Shown here: positions 1 through 7,127 of the stretch, one piece after another
Numbering within the stretch: position 1 is the first letter of the stretch
Layout of the letters: every line of letters begins with the position of its first letter
Assembly (NCBI GenBank): GCA_009594865.1
Contig: VOPT01000024.1
Location: forward strand, 1-57,687
Direction: 5' to 3'
Length of the DNA: 57,687 bases
Source of the DNA: Nitrospira sp.
Lineage (GTDB): Bacteria; Nitrospirota; Nitrospiria; Nitrospirales; Nitrospiraceae
Program-made: the position numbers and the translations under genes
The notes under the pieces: model-generated
What the model was told of the DNA's origin: nothing
The model's database searches: none
What the model saw: the letters and a program-made list of their open reading frames with translations, nothing else

Positions 1-1152
1 TTGATCCGGAAACGGCTGTCGCTCCGCTTGACCACGCCGCACGACACGCTCGCCGCGGCGGTGGCCTTGATCTATGCCGGTAGCCTGTTCCCTGAAATGG
101 ACATGGCCGAGCGATGGCTCGCATTTGGTCACTTTTTGTTGGAAGAAGAAACTCCGCGGCACATCAGTCACGACGGCGGGGGACAGGAACAAGGACTCGG
201 GTACCTGCAGTTCTCCACGGATCTCTATGGGATGGTGCTCACGCTGCTCGATCATCAGCAGTCGCCTGTGCCGGAGAAGATCCGCCAGGTGTTCGCCCGT
301 AGCCGCGAGTTTCTCAGTGAGTTTCGCAATTCCGCTGATGGCGGCCTTCCGCCGATCGGCGAAGGCGAATATGAGTGTGCGCTGTCTTCTTACATGCATT
401 TTGCCGGAAACACCAAAATACATGCCCCCGGTCTGACGACCTTTCATCTTTCCGGCTATTCGATTATCCGTGGCCGTAAACATGAAAAAGCGATTTTTGA
501 TCACGGCCCGTTGGGCATGGCTCCTCGCTATACGCACGGGCATGCGGATGCGCTGTCTGTGTTCCTCCAAGTCGGCTCGCGGGATGTGTTGATCGATCCC
601 GGCACCTATACCCTCACCGGCCACGAGGAGTGGCGGAGATATTTTCGTGGGACCCGCGCTCACAATACGGTGACGGTCGATGGCCTGGACCAGGCAGTAC
701 AAGACGGGCCGAGGGCGTGGTCTCTGCCCTTCGATACGCATCTCGTGTACAAAGACGAGACACCGGAAGGAAAAATGACCGTCATCGCCAGACATTATGG
801 ATACAAGGAACGGTTAGGTGTGACGCATTTGCGGGGAGTCTCGTATGAGCCTCCCGGTTCCTGGATGATCTGGGACTGGCTGACGGGCACCGGCACCCAT
901 CATGTTGAACTGAACTGGCACTTAGGCTGCCGGCCGATCCCCGTTGAGGGGGGCTATCGCTTGGAGGGGTTCGATCACCCGCTCCTACTCACCGTTGAGG
1001 GAGGGACAAGTACCCTTTGCGAGGGTAGCGTGCAACCGGTCGGTGGATGGGCCTCGACGCGGTATGGTTCGAAACATGCGATCACAACGCTACGAGTCGA
1101 ATATGCCGGTCCGATCCCTCATGAATTCATGACGCGTTTGCGCTTCGTGTAG
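1..1152 (+). CDS. Heparinase II/III-family protein, 3' part (5' end outside the window)
   Basis: The open frame runs in from the window edge and ends with TAG at 1150-1152. The TTG at position 1 is only the first in-frame codon, not the start. The first ~110 visible residues are the end of an alpha-helical toroid-like domain. From about residue 140 the sequence is the beta-sandwich typical of heparinase II/III proteins, with the hallmark GHADALS followed by LIDPGTYTLTG and RGTRAHNTVTVDG. These families are polysaccharide lyases, and homologues are common in exopolysaccharide loci, where they trim or degrade polymer. The N-terminal half (roughly 200 residues or more) is missing. It is convergent with the wecB region. 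Family membership is firm from the motifs. The substrate is unknown. Confidence 0.85.
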   Translation: MIRKRLSLRLTTPHDTLAAAVALIYAGSLFPEMDMAERWLAFGHFLLEEETPRHISHDGGGQEQGLGYLQFSTDLYGMVLTLLDHQQSPVPEKIRQVFARSREFLSEFRNSADGGLPPIGEGEYECALSSYMHFAGNTKIHAPGLTTFHLSGYSIIRGRKHEKAIFDHGPLGMAPRYTHGHADALSVFLQVGSRDVLIDPGTYTLTGHEEWRRYFRGTRAHNTVTVDGLDQAVQDGPRAWSLPFDTHLVYKDETPEGKMTVIARHYGYKERLGVTHLRGVSYEPPGSWMIWDWLTGTGTHHVELNWHLGCRPIPVEGGYRLEGFDHPLLLTVEGGTSTLCEGSVQPVGGWASTRYGSKHAITTLRVEYAGPIPHEFMTRLRFV

Positions 1153-1341
1153 AAAGCTTTCCCTGCTCTTTTCCCCCTCACGCCGCTGGTTTCTACAACG
1201 TGGTTTTTGTTGGCCTACGTGTTGCGTGGTGTCGGGGATCCGGGCGAAGACGTTGTGAGATTTGTTACGAGGCAGGGGCGTCGAACGGCGAGAGGGTGAG
1301 CAGCCTGCGGGCATGCTCAGGTGTCGGACTTGGAGGCTTCT

Positions 1342-1466
1342 TTATTGCGGCGCCAAGAGGCGCTCCAGATGTCCCACGATTCGCTCCGCCGCTTTCCCGT
1401 CCCATTTCGGCGAAATCGCGCCGTTCTTCCATTCACCGGCCATCAAGCGCGCAAGATCGGGCAGAG
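1342..1466 (-). pseudogene. Remnant of a wecB-like 3' end
   Basis: Read on the minus strand, about 40 codons just downstream of vapC encode RLMAGEWKNGAISPKWDGK and AERIVGHLERLL and then stop at 1342. This matches the C-terminus of the intact wecB at 2193-3293 (RLMAGQWKKGTIPPLWDGK, AERIVEQLEKLL) at about 26 of 40 residues. No start codon or upstream part of the enzyme is present. The frame runs back into the antisense-offset frame of vapC, so this is a gene fragment and not a protein. Identity is clearly below 100%, so it is either an old duplicate or the leftover of a second epimerase gene interrupted by the toxin-antitoxin pair. Confidence 0.75.
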
Positions 1467-1469
1467 GTT

Positions 1470-1865
1470 CTACAGCGCCTGGAATCCTTCCAACTTGCTT
1501 GCGGCTTGATCGAAGGTGACTGTTGAATCGCAGCCGGCTAACCGATTGGTGGCTCCCAACAGACAATCCGCAAAGTCCGCTTTTCCATTTTGATACATAC
1601 GAAAAGCCGTCCACGTTGACTGAGGATCCTCTATCTTGAACTGACTCGTTCGCAAGAGTTTGTCCAGCACGCTCACAACGGTTTCCTTTGAATACCCATA
1701 CGCGCTCTCCAGAACCCAGACCATTTCACACAGCACGATGCGATTGATGAACCCCGGATCGTCACGTGTGCATTGCTTCGTAATGATGTGGGTTGCAGCG
1801 CGCGATTGGCCGGGATCGTCCTGCACCAAATATCTGACGAGGACATTGGTATCGATTCCGATCAT
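1470..1865 (-). CDS. vapC: VapC-type PIN-domain ribonuclease toxin
   Basis: A 131-residue protein of normal VapC length. The PIN fold is recognisable by its acidic metal-binding residues: Asp in MIGIDTNVLVRYLVQDD at the N-terminus, Glu in NRIVLCEMVWVLE, Asp in GKADFADCLLGA and a final Asp in VTFDQAASKL. VapC toxins are Mg-dependent endoribonucleases acting on tRNA or rRNA and are held inactive by the cognate antitoxin. The start codon overlaps the antitoxin stop by four bases (1862-1865), the usual translationally coupled arrangement. The C-terminus is intact (KLEGFQAL, then TAG). All catalytic acids are present, so it is probably functional. Confidence 0.88.
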   Translation of the reverse strand: MIGIDTNVLVRYLVQDDPGQSRAATHIITKQCTRDDPGFINRIVLCEMVWVLESAYGYSKETVVSVLDKLLRTSQFKIEDPQSTWTAFRMYQNGKADFADCLLGATNRLAGCDSTVTFDQAASKLEGFQAL

Positions 1866-2101
1866 CGCCGTGCTCCGCGCTTGCGAATCGCTTGATTCAT
1901 CGCAGTGACACTGACCGGCTTAGCGGGCCGCTCGAGCATGCCGGCAAGTTCCGAGGCATCGACACTCGCCGGAAGCACAACCACCCGCCCGTCCTCGTCA
2001 ATGACAAATTCTAGACGATCCCCCGGCTGGAGATTGAGCCGTTCACGGACGTCTTTCGGTATGGTGGTCTGGCCTTTGCTGGTCAACGTCGAGGTGGACA
2101 T
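1862..2101 (-). CDS. AbrB/SpoVT-type antitoxin, partner of VapC
   Basis: A 79-residue protein beginning MSTSTLTSKGQTTIPKDVRE and continuing RLNLQPGDRLEFVIDEDGRVVVLP, the swapped-hairpin AbrB DNA-binding fold. The C-terminal ~30 residues, rich in Lys/Arg and ending KRGARR, are likely the toxin-binding tail. A good Shine-Dalgarno (GGAGGAACG before ATG) precedes the start. Antitoxins of this family repress their own operon. The inverted repeat at 2128-2145, overlapping a promoter-like element, is the likely operator. The gene lies between wecB and the wecB remnant. Confidence 0.88.
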   Translation of the reverse strand: MSTSTLTSKGQTTIPKDVRERLNLQPGDRLEFVIDEDGRVVVLPASVDASELAGMLERPAKPVSVTAMNQAIRKRGARR

Positions 2102-2127
2102 CGTTCCTCCTTACATGACATGGGTAG

Positions 2128-2145
2128 CATTACTTTACCGTAATG
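2128..2145. promoter_or_regulatory. Inverted repeat, candidate operator of the TA operon
   Basis: CATTAC-TTTACC-GTAATG: two perfect 6-base arms around a 6-base spacer, 27 bases upstream of the antitoxin start. It overlaps the -10 region of the promoter candidate at 2132-2160, which fits autorepression by an AbrB-type antitoxin. Binding is inferred, not shown. Confidence 0.5.
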
Positions 2146-2160
2146 AGTGGAGGGTCGCAA
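2132..2160 (-). promoter_or_regulatory. Candidate sigma-70 promoter of the TA operon
   Basis: On the minus strand, TTGCGA (2155-2160), 17 bases, then TAAAGT (2132-2137). The expected start is about 25 bases upstream of the antitoxin codon. The match is moderate, and the overlapping inverted repeat supports it. Confidence 0.4.
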
Positions 2161-2192
2161 GGTCCTCGCCTGTTCTTAGGCTTCGAATGCAC

Positions 2193-3293
2193 TCATGATG
2201 AGGCTAGCAGCTTTTCCAGCTGTTCCACAATTCGCTCGGCCGTCTTCCCGTCCCAGAGCGGAGGGATCGTGCCTTTCTTCCACTGCCCAGCCATCAAGCG
2301 TTGCAACGCGGGCGCCAGTTTCGCAGGATCGGTGCCGATCAGTTCGTTGGTGCCGATCGTCACCGTTTCGGGTCGTTCGGTGTTATCCCGCAAGGTCAGG
2401 CACGGCACGCCGAGTACGGTCGTTTCCTCAGTGATGCCGCCTGAATCGGTAATCACCCCGCGGGCATGTTTTACCAGGTAGTTGAACTCCAGATAGCCTA
2501 ACGGATCGACATAGTGCAGCGATGGCAGCACCTGTCCGGCGTCACGCAGGTTTTTGGCGGTTCGCGGATGAACCGGAAACACCACCGGTAAGCCTTGTGT
2601 CCCCTCCGCAATGGCCCGTAGCAGCCCCAGTAAGTGCTGCTCGCCGTCCACGTTTGCCGGACGATGCAAGGTCACGACAAAGTAGTGGTTCGGTTTCAAA
2701 CCCAGCGCATTCCAGCAGACCGGGGCCCGCAACCGTTCCGCGTGTTTGAGCAGCGTATCGATCATCGTATTGCCGACGAAAAAAATACGGTCGTCTTCAA
2801 CACCCGCTCGGCGTAAATTGTCGTTGGCCGTGTTACTCGTCGTGAAGAACCAGTTCGTGATGGAATCAGTGACGACGCGATTGATCTCCTCCGGCATCGT
2901 CCAATCGTTCGAGCGGATGCCACCTTCCACATGGGCCACGGGAATCCCCATCTTACGGGCCACGATCGAACAGGCCATGGTCGAAGTCACATCCCCGACG
3001 ACCAGGCAAAGCTGACTGGTATCTTTCGCCAGCACTTTCTCGTAGTTCACCATGATGGCGGCCGTTTGTTCCGCTTGCGTGCCGGACCCGACCTCCAGAT
3101 TGATGTCCGGATCAGGGATGCCCAATTCTTCGAAGAAGCTGCCTGACATGGCCCGGTCGTAGTGCTGTCCTGTATGGATGAGGCGAAAACGAAGGTGGCT
3201 CCCCCGCGACCGCGCGGCGTTCAACGCGTCGATGATCGGCGCAATTTTCATGAAATTCGGGCGTGCTCCGGCAATGAGATCGATGCGTGTCAT
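2193..3293 (-). CDS. wecB: UDP-N-acetylglucosamine 2-epimerase (non-hydrolysing)
   Basis: The 366-residue product interconverts UDP-GlcNAc and UDP-ManNAc in the cytoplasm for surface polysaccharide synthesis. Family landmarks are GARPNFMKIAPI at the N-terminus, HTGQHYD, GDVTSTMACS, HVEGGIRS followed by MPEEINR, and DSGGITEET near the C-terminus with the TERPET substrate loop. The frame is open a further 42 codons upstream, but the start at 3293 (MTRIDLIAGA) is preferred because AGGAAA lies about 8 bases before it and a promoter lies at 3342-3370. Length is normal for the family (about 370). The neighbouring heparinase-family gene fits a polysaccharide context. Confidence 0.92.
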   Translation of the reverse strand: MTRIDLIAGARPNFMKIAPIIDALNAARSRGSHLRFRLIHTGQHYDRAMSGSFFEELGIPDPDINLEVGSGTQAEQTAAIMVNYEKVLAKDTSQLCLVVGDVTSTMACSIVARKMGIPVAHVEGGIRSNDWTMPEEINRVVTDSITNWFFTTSNTANDNLRRAGVEDDRIFFVGNTMIDTLLKHAERLRAPVCWNALGLKPNHYFVVTLHRPANVDGEQHLLGLLRAIAEGTQGLPVVFPVHPRTAKNLRDAGQVLPSLHYVDPLGYLEFNYLVKHARGVITDSGGITEETTVLGVPCLTLRDNTERPETVTIGTNELIGTDPAKLAPALQRLMAGQWKKGTIPPLWDGKTAERIVEQLEKLLASS

Positions 3294-3341
3294 GGCATGG
3301 TTTCCTGTATGCGGCGGATCATGGATGGTCGACCAGTTCAT

Positions 3342-3370
3342 TACATAACGAACCTTGGTCCATCCGTCAA
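3342..3370 (-). promoter_or_regulatory. Candidate sigma-70 promoter of wecB
   Basis: On the minus strand, TTGACG (3365-3370), a 17-base spacer and TATGTA (3342-3347). The -35 has five of six consensus bases and the spacing is ideal. Predicted transcription starts near 3335, giving a leader of about 40 bases before the chosen wecB ATG. Inside the longer open frame it would lie within coding sequence, which supports the shorter start. Confidence 0.5.
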
Positions 3371-3486
3371 CAAAAAGGACGCGAAGGCGACTGGCGTGAA
3401 AATCGGGAACGTGTGTCACCGCCGGATGGTGGGCATCGACTCATCCGACACGTGTGACACTCTGCGGATGGGCACTCGCGAGTGGG

Positions 3487-3726
3487 CTACTCTTTTTCCA
3501 CCAGGCGCCACCCCTGTTTTTGCACACAGCGTTCGGTCGCCTGGATGATCAGGAGCTGAATGCCCTGCTGCAGTTTCGGGTCGCGCATGGTGTCCGCCTG
3601 ACACTTGTTATAGTCGAGGGTGAACTGATCCTTCGGCCGGTTGGGATGCACCCACTCGGCGCTGCTACAACCAGCCGACAACGCGCAGAGCGTGAGAAGC
3701 ACAATTGGTCGCGTGAGACGAGTCAT
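3487..3726 (-). CDS. Small lipoprotein
   Basis: A 79-residue protein with a classic lipoprotein signal: basic start MTRLTRP, hydrophobic core IVLLTLCA and lipobox LSAGC, so the predicted mature N-terminus is Cys20. The ~60-residue mature part (SSAEWVHPNRPKDQFTLDYN, later KCQADTMRD, TERCVQKQGWRLVEKE) has two further cysteines that could pair in the periplasm. No family was recognised, but the shape resembles small outer-membrane-anchored proteins with a conserved YxxCQ-type motif. It lies downstream of the partner-switching genes, probably with its own promoter at 3776-3805. The 12-base palindrome CACTCGCGAGTG follows its stop. Confidence 0.75.
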   Translation of the reverse strand: MTRLTRPIVLLTLCALSAGCSSAEWVHPNRPKDQFTLDYNKCQADTMRDPKLQQGIQLLIIQATERCVQKQGWRLVEKE

Positions 3727-3775
3727 GGGGAGCCTCGTGTGTGGGCAATCAGGAATCCGTGGAATCAGCGAGGGG

Positions 3776-3805
3776 AAGATAAACCGCTAGCAGGAGGCGC
3801 GTCAA
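3776..3805 (-). promoter_or_regulatory. Candidate sigma-70 promoter of the small lipoprotein
   Basis: TTGACG (3800-3805), 18 bases, TATCTT (3776-3781) on the minus strand, about 50 bases before the lipoprotein start. The -35 lies in a small hairpin GGCGC-GTCAA-GCGCC (3796-3810) just beyond the preceding gene's stop. The hairpin has no following T-run. Confidence 0.35.
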
Positions 3806-3829
3806 GCGCCGTAATGATGAGAGAGCAAC

Positions 3830-4729
3830 TCACGGCAGTGGCACCGAAAACATCACTTCCGTACCGCGCTCGTTATAGGTCAGGTCAGGAAAGAATGCCT
3901 TGGCAAGAAAGACGCCGCGGCCATTCGCATCACGACTGTCGCAGGGCTGCTCAGCTTTCGTCAGAAAGCGGTTCCAGGCAAAGCCTTTCCCTTCATCCAT
4001 GATCGCATAGCGAACGCGTCGGCGAGGTTTATCATATGAGGCCTGGACCACGACACGGCGCTTGGCGAAACGCGGGTGACGACGGCGCTCGGCAATCAAG
4101 GTATCAAACCGATCAGTGGTCAATGCCTCATGTTTTTCCTGATACAGGATTTCGAGACTGCCATGTTCCACTGCATTGACAATAAGCTCGATTAACGTCG
4201 TGCGAAGATGCAGGCGCTGTGTCTCGGGAAGCGTCAAGGCGGTCTGCTGGATCAACCAGGTCACACAAGCTTCGACATGATCGGGGTTGGTGCCTAATAC
4301 CAGACGGTAGTCCACCTGTTCGATGCCAGGGACGTTTTCCACCGTCGAGGAAATCTGTCGGAGTGCCCGATCGAGGGCCAAGCCTAATTCTTCCGCGAGC
4401 ACCGGCTTCTGTACATAGTCGCCTGCGCCCGCACGTATGATCTCGAGAATTGTGGCACCATGCTCGGACTCCCCGCTTGCAATGATCACGGTTTTGGCAG
4501 ACCGTGTGCGGATGTCACGGATTAATCGGAGGCCGCCCTGATTCGCTAGGAACAAATCCGTCATGAGAATATCGGGCGTCGCCATCTCGATCATCGCCAC
4601 GGCCACCTGAGGATCGGGTGCCGTAATGACCGAAATCCCACGGAGCTTGGCCTGTTCCATCACGAGAGCCCAGGTCTCGGCAGAGGGGTCGACGACCAGC
4701 ATCGTGGACGATGCGGCGTGACCGGTCAT
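3830..4729 (-). CDS. Receiver domain fused to an RsbW-like HATPase (anti-sigma/switch kinase)
   Basis: 299 residues. Residues 8-125 form a receiver-like domain with candidate phospho-Asp in DILMTDLF and the conserved Lys in YVQKP, but only one Asp (VVDPS) where receivers usually have an acidic pair. Residues ~140-299 form a GHKL ATPase of the serine-kinase anti-sigma type: N-box ELIVNAVEHGS, G1 DEGKGFAW, G2 GRGVFLAKA. Such kinases phosphorylate STAS antagonists, and two STAS proteins are encoded four and five genes upstream in the same operon. ATG overlaps the Hpt gene stop by four bases. The natural role is the kinase arm of a partner switch, gated by the receiver. The target (sigma factor, FlgM-like protein or another) is not visible. 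Confidence 0.85.
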   Translation of the reverse strand: MTGHAASSTMLVVDPSAETWALVMEQAKLRGISVITAPDPQVAVAMIEMATPDILMTDLFLANQGGLRLIRDIRTRSAKTVIIASGESEHGATILEIIRAGAGDYVQKPVLAEELGLALDRALRQISSTVENVPGIEQVDYRLVLGTNPDHVEACVTWLIQQTALTLPETQRLHLRTTLIELIVNAVEHGSLEILYQEKHEALTTDRFDTLIAERRRHPRFAKRRVVVQASYDKPRRRVRYAIMDEGKGFAWNRFLTKAEQPCDSRDANGRGVFLAKAFFPDLTYNERGTEVMFSVPLP

Positions 4730-5085
4730 GAAGGAAATCCTTTCTCCATGATCTCCACCAGCGCGGCGGTCAATCGCTGGACTTCTGCTCGAGCCTGCTC
4801 GGCCGCTGCCGGGATATCCTGTACGGCAGCTTTTCTGGCAGATTCTTCAAGATGGGCGGCGGCAGCGACCGCCGGGCGGGCACAAAACTCCATGGCCGAG
4901 CCTTTTAATTTGTGCGCTTCCTTGACCAGCACGGGAATGTCCTGCGCGGCCAGTGCCGTCTGGAGTGCGTCAAGTGCCTGTGCCGAGCGTTCGACGAAGA
5001 GTTCGGCCAGGGTGAGAAAGAGATCCTGATCCCCGTCCAAACGATCCAACGCTGCGGAAAGATCCATGACCGCTTGAGCCTCCAT
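4726..5085 (-). CDS. Hpt (histidine phosphotransfer) protein
   Basis: A 119-residue single-domain Hpt protein. The phosphorylatable His is in KEAHKLKGSAMEF, set in a four-helix bundle pattern (DLSAALDRLDGDQDLFLTLA at the front, alanine-rich helices behind). Hpt proteins relay phosphate between a hybrid kinase and a receiver. The obvious partners here are the receiver domains of the two genes that flank it. ATG at 5085 overlaps the upstream TGA by one base (TGATG). A GTG one codon earlier is also possible. No hybrid kinase is encoded nearby, so the phosphate donor is elsewhere or is one of the CheA proteins. Confidence 0.88.
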   Translation of the reverse strand: MEAQAVMDLSAALDRLDGDQDLFLTLAELFVERSAQALDALQTALAAQDIPVLVKEAHKLKGSAMEFCARPAVAAAAHLEESARKAAVQDIPAAAEQARAEVQRLTAALVEIMEKGFPS

Positions 5086-6350
5086 CACACCCTCTCTTTT
5101 TGAGACGCGGGGTTTTCCAGCATCTCCAGACCCAACAAGGCGACGTCGTCCGGGAAAATGTCACCGGCCAGCCACTGGCGGGCCGTGGCCATGGTATCGG
5201 CGATGCTTTGTCCAAGACTATGACTCCGGTGCGCTTCCAACGTCGCTTGCAGGCGGTCCCGCCCCCAGAGTTCCCCTGTCGGCGACGGGGCTTCATAGAT
5301 GCCATCGCTGAGTAGATACAGACGGTCCAGCGAGAGCAGCGGCGTATGCATGCTTTCAAACACACTGTGCGGGTCGAATCCCAACGGCAGGCTGGCCATG
5401 GACAGCCATCGGGACCCATTGCCGACAGCCTGCAGGAGCGCGCCGCTATGGCCGGCGGTGGCGTAGGAGAGCATTCGTGAGGAGATGTCGAGGCGCCCGA
5501 CCCATAATGTGAAATATTCTCCGTCCTGCGTCAGCGGAAACAGGCGGTTCGCTTCCGTAATGATCGCCCCCGGATCGAGACTCCCGACCGCTTTCGCGAG
5601 ATTGTCTTCGCGCAGGAACGTCATCAGGGCGACGGCGCGCAAGGCTGCGGCCACCCCGTGACCCGAGGCGTCGAGAATGTAGAGCCCGAGGGCATCGGCT
5701 CCCCAGGAGCTGACTTGAAAGAGGTCTCCACCCAACGCGAGGGAGGGCTGATACGCCCACTGCATGCTGATTCCCGTGGCCGGTATGCCGGGCAGGGGCA
5801 ATTGCGCCCGGACGAAATCCGCGGCCGACTGCAGCTCGCTCTCCAGTTCGGCTTGTTTGGTGGAGAGCAGTGTGTGCGAACGATCGAGATCGTCACGGGT
5901 ACGTTCGATTTCACGCACCAGTGCGCTCGATCGAAGGTTGGCGTGCACCCGCGCCAACACTTCCTGCTTGCTGGCCGCTTTGCTCAGGAAATCATCGGCC
6001 CCGCGGGAGAGCCCTTCGGCAATCTGTTCGGGCCGGTCGTGTGCCGTCATGAGCACGACCTGGCTGGATTTCAGCTCAGGATCCGCCCGGATCGCTTCGC
6101 AGACGCTGGGACCATCCATCCCCGGCATCATCCAATCCAGGATGACCAGATCCGGACGCTGGGCACGAATGGCGGACAAGCCAGCGGTCCCGTCGCCGGC
6201 TTCGATGACACGACACCCCAAGCGCTTCAATCGTCCGGCCATCCCGGTCCGCGTGATCTCATCGTCGTCGACGAGCAGAATGACTGGCGTCGGTTTCGCG
6301 GAATGGTCAGTGACGGAGGGCGGCTCGATACGTCGTGCAGGTTCAGCCAC
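5085..6350 (-). CDS. Receiver-PP2C (SpoIIE/RsbU-type) serine phosphatase
   Basis: 421 residues. Residues 22-140 form a receiver with acidic pair VDDDE, phospho-Asp in VILDWMMPG and Lys in FLSKAAS. A coiled-coil linker follows at about 145-190. Residues ~200-410 form a PP2C-type domain with metal motifs ALGGDLFQV, ILDASGHGVAAAL and LLSDGIYEA. RsbU-like phosphatases dephosphorylate STAS antagonists and so oppose the RsbW-like kinase encoded two genes downstream. The start is GTG with GGGAG about 8 bases upstream. It is the same type of receiver-phosphatase as Pseudomonas HsbR, but here the kinase is a separate protein. Confidence 0.9.
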   Translation of the reverse strand: MAEPARRIEPPSVTDHSAKPTPVILLVDDDEITRTGMAGRLKRLGCRVIEAGDGTAGLSAIRAQRPDLVILDWMMPGMDGPSVCEAIRADPELKSSQVVLMTAHDRPEQIAEGLSRGADDFLSKAASKQEVLARVHANLRSSALVREIERTRDDLDRSHTLLSTKQAELESELQSAADFVRAQLPLPGIPATGISMQWAYQPSLALGGDLFQVSSWGADALGLYILDASGHGVAAALRAVALMTFLREDNLAKAVGSLDPGAIITEANRLFPLTQDGEYFTLWVGRLDISSRMLSYATAGHSGALLQAVGNGSRWLSMASLPLGFDPHSVFESMHTPLLSLDRLYLLSDGIYEAPSPTGELWGRDRLQATLEAHRSHSLGQSIADTMATARQWLAGDIFPDDVALLGLEMLENPASQKERV

Positions 6351-6373
6351 GTGTGATGCTCCCGATGCGTTTC

Positions 6374-6724
6374 CTACCCGGCTTTCGGTAAACGGCTTGC
6401 AGCCAGCGCCTCCTGCTCCGAATGGTAGACCGGCAGCAGTTGATGCAGGTTGGCCAGGGTCAGGATTTCTTTGACGTAACTCTGGGGATTCAGGAGACCG
6501 ATCGTGCTCCGGTTCGCACTGAGACTTTGCGTCAGTAATGCCAGGGTCCCCAGTGCCGAGCTGTCGAGAAACCGGACGCCGTGCATGTTCAAAATCAGAT
6601 GACGGACGCCGTAGGCTTTGCTCCGCTCCACCGATGCTTTGAACGTGGCTCGATTGACATACGTCAGTTCGCCCACCAGGTCGAGAATGACGGATTCCCC
6701 GATTCGCCGCTCAGTAATCTGCAT
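6374..6724 (-). CDS. STAS-domain anti-sigma factor antagonist
   Basis: A 116-residue single STAS domain (MQITERRIGESVILDLVGEL, then RHLILNMHGVRFLDSSALGT). The DSS motif supplies the serine that RsbW-like kinases phosphorylate, so this is a likely substrate of the kinase/phosphatase pair in the same operon. ATG is preceded by AAAGGAA. It is tandem with a second STAS gene 32 bases upstream; the two share fold and length but are clearly diverged, which suggests different partners. Confidence 0.9.
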   Translation of the reverse strand: MQITERRIGESVILDLVGELTYVNRATFKASVERSKAYGVRHLILNMHGVRFLDSSALGTLALLTQSLSANRSTIGLLNPQSYVKEILTLANLHQLLPVYHSEQEALAASRLPKAG

Positions 6725-6756
6725 GCCTGATTCCTTTCATCTCGGGCAAAGGACGG

Positions 6757-7095
6757 TCATGCGCTTTTCTTCGCCACGAAAGGCACCGGCGATTCGATCA
6801 ATGGAATCGTTTTGTGCAGGTTGGCGAGCTCGATGATCTGCCGCACCGTCGCCTGAGGATAGGCCAACGACAAGGTGCGTTTTTCGGCCTGCAGCTGACG
6901 ATGGGAAATCATCAGGAGTCCCAACGCGGCGCTGTCCAGAAAGGCTACCTGCGACAGGTCGATGACGATGTGCTCCATCGGATCGACGCTGACGGATTTC
7001 AACATTTCCTGAAATGGCTTCCGCTGGGTATAGGTAAAGTTGCCTTCCAGCTTTAAGGTCACCTTATGATTGTGAACTTCACTGCTGATTTTCAT
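6757..7095 (-). CDS. STAS-domain anti-sigma factor antagonist
   Basis: A 112-residue STAS protein (EGNFTYTQRKPFQEML, then HIVIDLSQVAFLDSAALGLL). The candidate phospho-serine is in FLDSAALG. A strong Shine-Dalgarno (AGAGGAG) precedes the ATG. It lies 32 bases from cheB upstream and 32 bases from the second STAS gene downstream, so it is surely co-transcribed with both. It probably titrates or activates a partner protein when dephosphorylated. Confidence 0.9.
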   Translation of the reverse strand: MKISSEVHNHKVTLKLEGNFTYTQRKPFQEMLKSVSVDPMEHIVIDLSQVAFLDSAALGLLMISHRQLQAEKRTLSLAYPQATVRQIIELANLHKTIPLIESPVPFVAKKSA

Positions 7096-7127
7096 TGCAG
7101 CTCCTCTTGATGCAAAAAGGTGAACGA

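Noticed and set aside
3162..3548. 128-residue plus-strand frame over the wecB promoter region
   Set aside because: Lies antisense to wecB and the lipoprotein gene, with no ribosome site or protein-like pattern.
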